Assembly: GCA_013399305.1 (NCBI GenBank) | Contig: VXAI01000019.1 | Span: 3,890,708-3,954,707 of the forward strand | Direction: 5' to 3' | DNA from: Rostratula benghalensis | Taxonomy: Eukaryota > Chordata > Aves > Charadriiformes > Rostratulidae | DNA length: 64,000 nt | Shown here: positions 61,396 to 64,000 of the stretch, in pieces | Layout: the number at the start of each line of letters is the position of its first letter | Numbering within the stretch: the stretch's first letter is position 1 | Made by a program: the position numbers and the translations under genes | The notes under the pieces: model-generated | Database searches by the model: none | Seen by the model: only the letters and a program-made list of their open reading frames with translations | What the model was told of the DNA's origin: nothing

Positions 61396-64000
61396 ATTTA
61401 GAGGTTAGACCAGTCGTGCTGAAACATCTTATATCATTGCAGAAAAAATACCAAGCTTCATGAAAAGAACACTTAATATCAAGAGCCACATATCTATGTT
61501 TGATCTTCTACAATAAATATTTACACTTAGTTCATTTCCAATTTTTATTTCCTGCAATGTATGATATTGGGGGTAAAAGTAATAGCATTTTACTTTTTGT
61601 TTTCTTTTAGTTGTCTTAACTGTAAGATGTGCCGGGACAGGAGAAAGGAACTTTGAACATGCATTCACCAAATCTGCAGAGGTACTTATTTTGAACTATC
61701 TGAGCCATACAACAGTAAAAAGCATATTTCGCTAATGTACTGTCCTTGAATAGCTCACCTACTCAGCACTGTAAAAGGCAAGGTGTAAATTAGTATACAC
61801 TGAGGAAATGCACAGAGTGAACTGAAATTTCAATTTTCACGAATGACCTGGGGGAAAAAAAAAAAAGATCAATAGGGTCCAAAGTTTAGAAAATAATAAG
61901 AAATAAATAAAGAAAATAATAAGAAAACTCCTACTGTAGCTGGTAGTTGTGGAGATCACACTGACCGTTTTTTTCTGGTCCCTAGGATTATGTTAAGAGT
62001 CCCCAGAACATAATCTTCCTGTGTTTCATAGACCAACGGGGCATGCTAACGGGCTGCCCCTTACTCTCTTCCCAGAAGAAAAAGGAGCACAGCTGAGTTA
62101 CTGACAGGCAGGGGCAAAACATTTGCCATTAAACTTGTAGGAAGACATATGTTCATTAGGCTCTCACCTCCCTGGGCAGTTGCAGGTCAGTTTGCCAGAT
62201 GCAAACTCCTTGACACCTACTGTCTGTACACATCTATTAGAGTACATGGCTGGCAGCAAAATAAATCATCATTCAATTTTAAATATTTTTTTAGAGTGTT
62301 GAAAATGCTTTCACGAATTAGATAGTGACCATAAAATCTTTTAAAGAACTAAGGATATGCCTACACATATATATATCCACTGAAATAAGTTGTACAGATG
62401 TTAGTTTGGTCGGTGGAAATGCGAGTAATATTTTAGTTTCACCCTCTAAACTTTTGATTTAGTTCTGTGCTACCTATACTCAAGGCAGCTGTTTCAGAAT
62501 TGCCTTTGCTAGGGCAGGTAGGTGACATCAACCTTTCCTACACAGTTGGAGGAAGAGACACCACTGGCTCAAGGGCAGCTAGACACAACATCAGTACTGG
62601 CTTTGTGTATCTTTATTATAAAAAAAAGCTGTACAAAAATGCACTGCCTCTCAAGAAGACATAACAGCATGGATTTAAGGCTATTAAGGATTTAAGTTCA
62701 GCAAGAGCTGGCTTATGTCCTGCAGGCTGGGAGTTACCAAACTATTGGCATGTGATGATGGGGACATGTCTGTTAGTTACCAAGTGAAGTTACCTGAAGT
62801 TACCAACACCAGAGCAGTTCATGCAGTAGACAACAGAGGTCACACAAGGAGTGGGGTGATTCTGCACACACAAACAGGTCCCCAGTTAAATATTTTCTCA
62901 GGAGTGAGGAATAAAAATGGTATTCCAGAGTGAGAGAGGATAGGAGTATGTATCGTCATGCTGCTGCATGTCACATCTAAACTAGAAACGGTCTAAGAGA
63001 ACCTGAAGTGAGAACCTCAACCTGTATGAGATAGGTTAAGAAGGCAGAATGGCATGCTGAAAGTGTAAGCCTTGCCATGGTAACCCCCACCCTTGGAGCC
63101 TGCTGGACACTAAGATGACAGCTTTGAATTTGCCCTTGCAGTTTCCTACTTGAGAAGGCCAATGAGCTGAAGGACCATGTCAGGACTGGTGGCACAGGTT
63201 AATATCAGGCTCTTAATGGCACCAAACGTGCTATTAAGCACAACTGCAGCAACTGTGAGCAGCTACACTTAGGATAGTTGAAAGTTCCTTATTTGCAAAA
63301 GCTCTTGAAGCCATTTCAGTCCTCTCCTAACCTGATTACCACCCATTACCCCATCTCATTAGAGCCCGCAATTCATACCCTAAATATAATCTGTTCAATC
63401 TTAAGTGTAATTTCAGTCTGCATTCTCACTGCAAAATAGACAGCAACGGGGAAGCTGCCAACTGGTAACTGCTTGTTATTTATGAATTCAGAGTTAACAA
63501 TTCTCTTTATATTCCAGTGATGGTGAGAAGATCAAGTATTATGTTTGCTACACTTGTTTATTGGGAGGTGGTGGGAAGAAATAAGGAGATAGAGTAAGAG
63601 TCTGCTGGTCAAAAAGTGCTAGGTATTTTGTAAAAAACCACCACAGTAATGGCACTAACACATAACAGACATGTAGAAGTACATATCTCAACAACCACAC
63701 TCCATTTTGAAAATTCCAAGTGGCTTTAGGTGTAAGAACAAGGTCTGGTGTTGTGGGCGCTGTCAAATTGTCAGTACAACCTACGGCTCAAAACTTGAAT
63801 TCTTTGTGAATTAACAATGTCACCTTCTTTCCAAGAGAGGTGTGGGTGGACATTCAATCACTTAGAAAGTGAGGACAGTCGCTGCATGGAGTGCAGCATT
63901 TAAGCTATTTCTAAACTGTTAAAAATACTCTGTTTCCTCGGCCATTGCACAATTTCTAAGTAGGCCTTTTCCTCAATGAACTATGTGATCTGAACAAGGG
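61396..64000. other. Unique interval to the window end
   Basis: No gene or interspersed repeat recognised. An A-rich stretch with a duplicated AGAAAATAATAAG (61887-61928), an A run at about 61855-61866, and four AGTTACC words between 62732 and 62804, two of them in a perfect TGAAGTTACC tandem (62785-62804). Confidence 0.5.
62785..62804 (+). repeat. 10-bp perfect tandem duplication
   Basis: TGAAGTTACC occurs twice in succession. Further AGTTACC words lie at 62732-62738 and 62775-62781. Confidence 0.85.

Noticed and set aside
60915..61463. Longest open frame in the window, 182 codons, + strand
   Set aside because: Its C-terminal third is antisense CR1 3' UTR (61202-61395); the same antisense peptide words appear in the CR1 copy at 45119-45457. 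The N-terminal part resembles nothing.
1..64000. Possibility of a novel multi-gene system, CRISPR array, operon or phage-like cluster
   Set aside because: No array of regularly spaced repeats, no dense coding, no ribosome-binding sites; the sequence has the character of vertebrate non-coding DNA throughout.

Overview
The window looks like a piece of a bird nuclear genome: AT-rich, without operon structure, with no open reading frame I can assign to a protein family, and strewn with decayed CR1 retrotransposon copies. The CR1 copies are the main taxonomic evidence: several end in the CR1 tail microsatellite ATTCTATG and carry the familiar 3' UTR wording (for example CACAGAATCA, GGTTGGAAGGGACC, GGGCAACCTGGGCC). 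A solo LTR of a type common in birds supports this. The frequency of the GGGCAACCTGGGCC variant is compatible with Neoaves, perhaps a passerine, but that is an unverified impression. A 16-base N run at 59503-59518 shows this is a draft scaffold.

Layout. 1-4.1 kb: unique sequence with one weak candidate exon (850-983). 4.1-9.3 kb: three CR1 fragments. 10.56-11.32 kb: a minus-strand solo LTR of an avian endogenous retrovirus, bounded by a 5-bp target duplication. 11.3-36.6 kb: about 25 kb with no CR1 copy that I can recognise, containing only simple repeats and several stretches that look like conserved non-coding DNA (clustered homeodomain/POU-type words near 21.3, 22.5 and 24.2 kb). 36.6-47.5 kb: CR1-rich, with five copies, including a minus-strand CR1 that keeps the C-terminal part of ORF2 and a separate scrap of the region upstream of the reverse transcriptase, with the reverse transcriptase itself missing. 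47.5-64 kb: mostly unique DNA with five short CR1 fragments, one of which carries an unusual 135-base tract made almost only of A and C.

No protein-coding gene, rRNA, tRNA, CRISPR array or novel multi-gene system can be supported. The apparent long ORFs are unconserved-looking, begin mostly with non-ATG codons, or read through CR1 sequence antisense. The most likely reading is a gene-poor intergenic region, or a long intron, in which any function is regulatory. No computation was run; all assignments are by eye.
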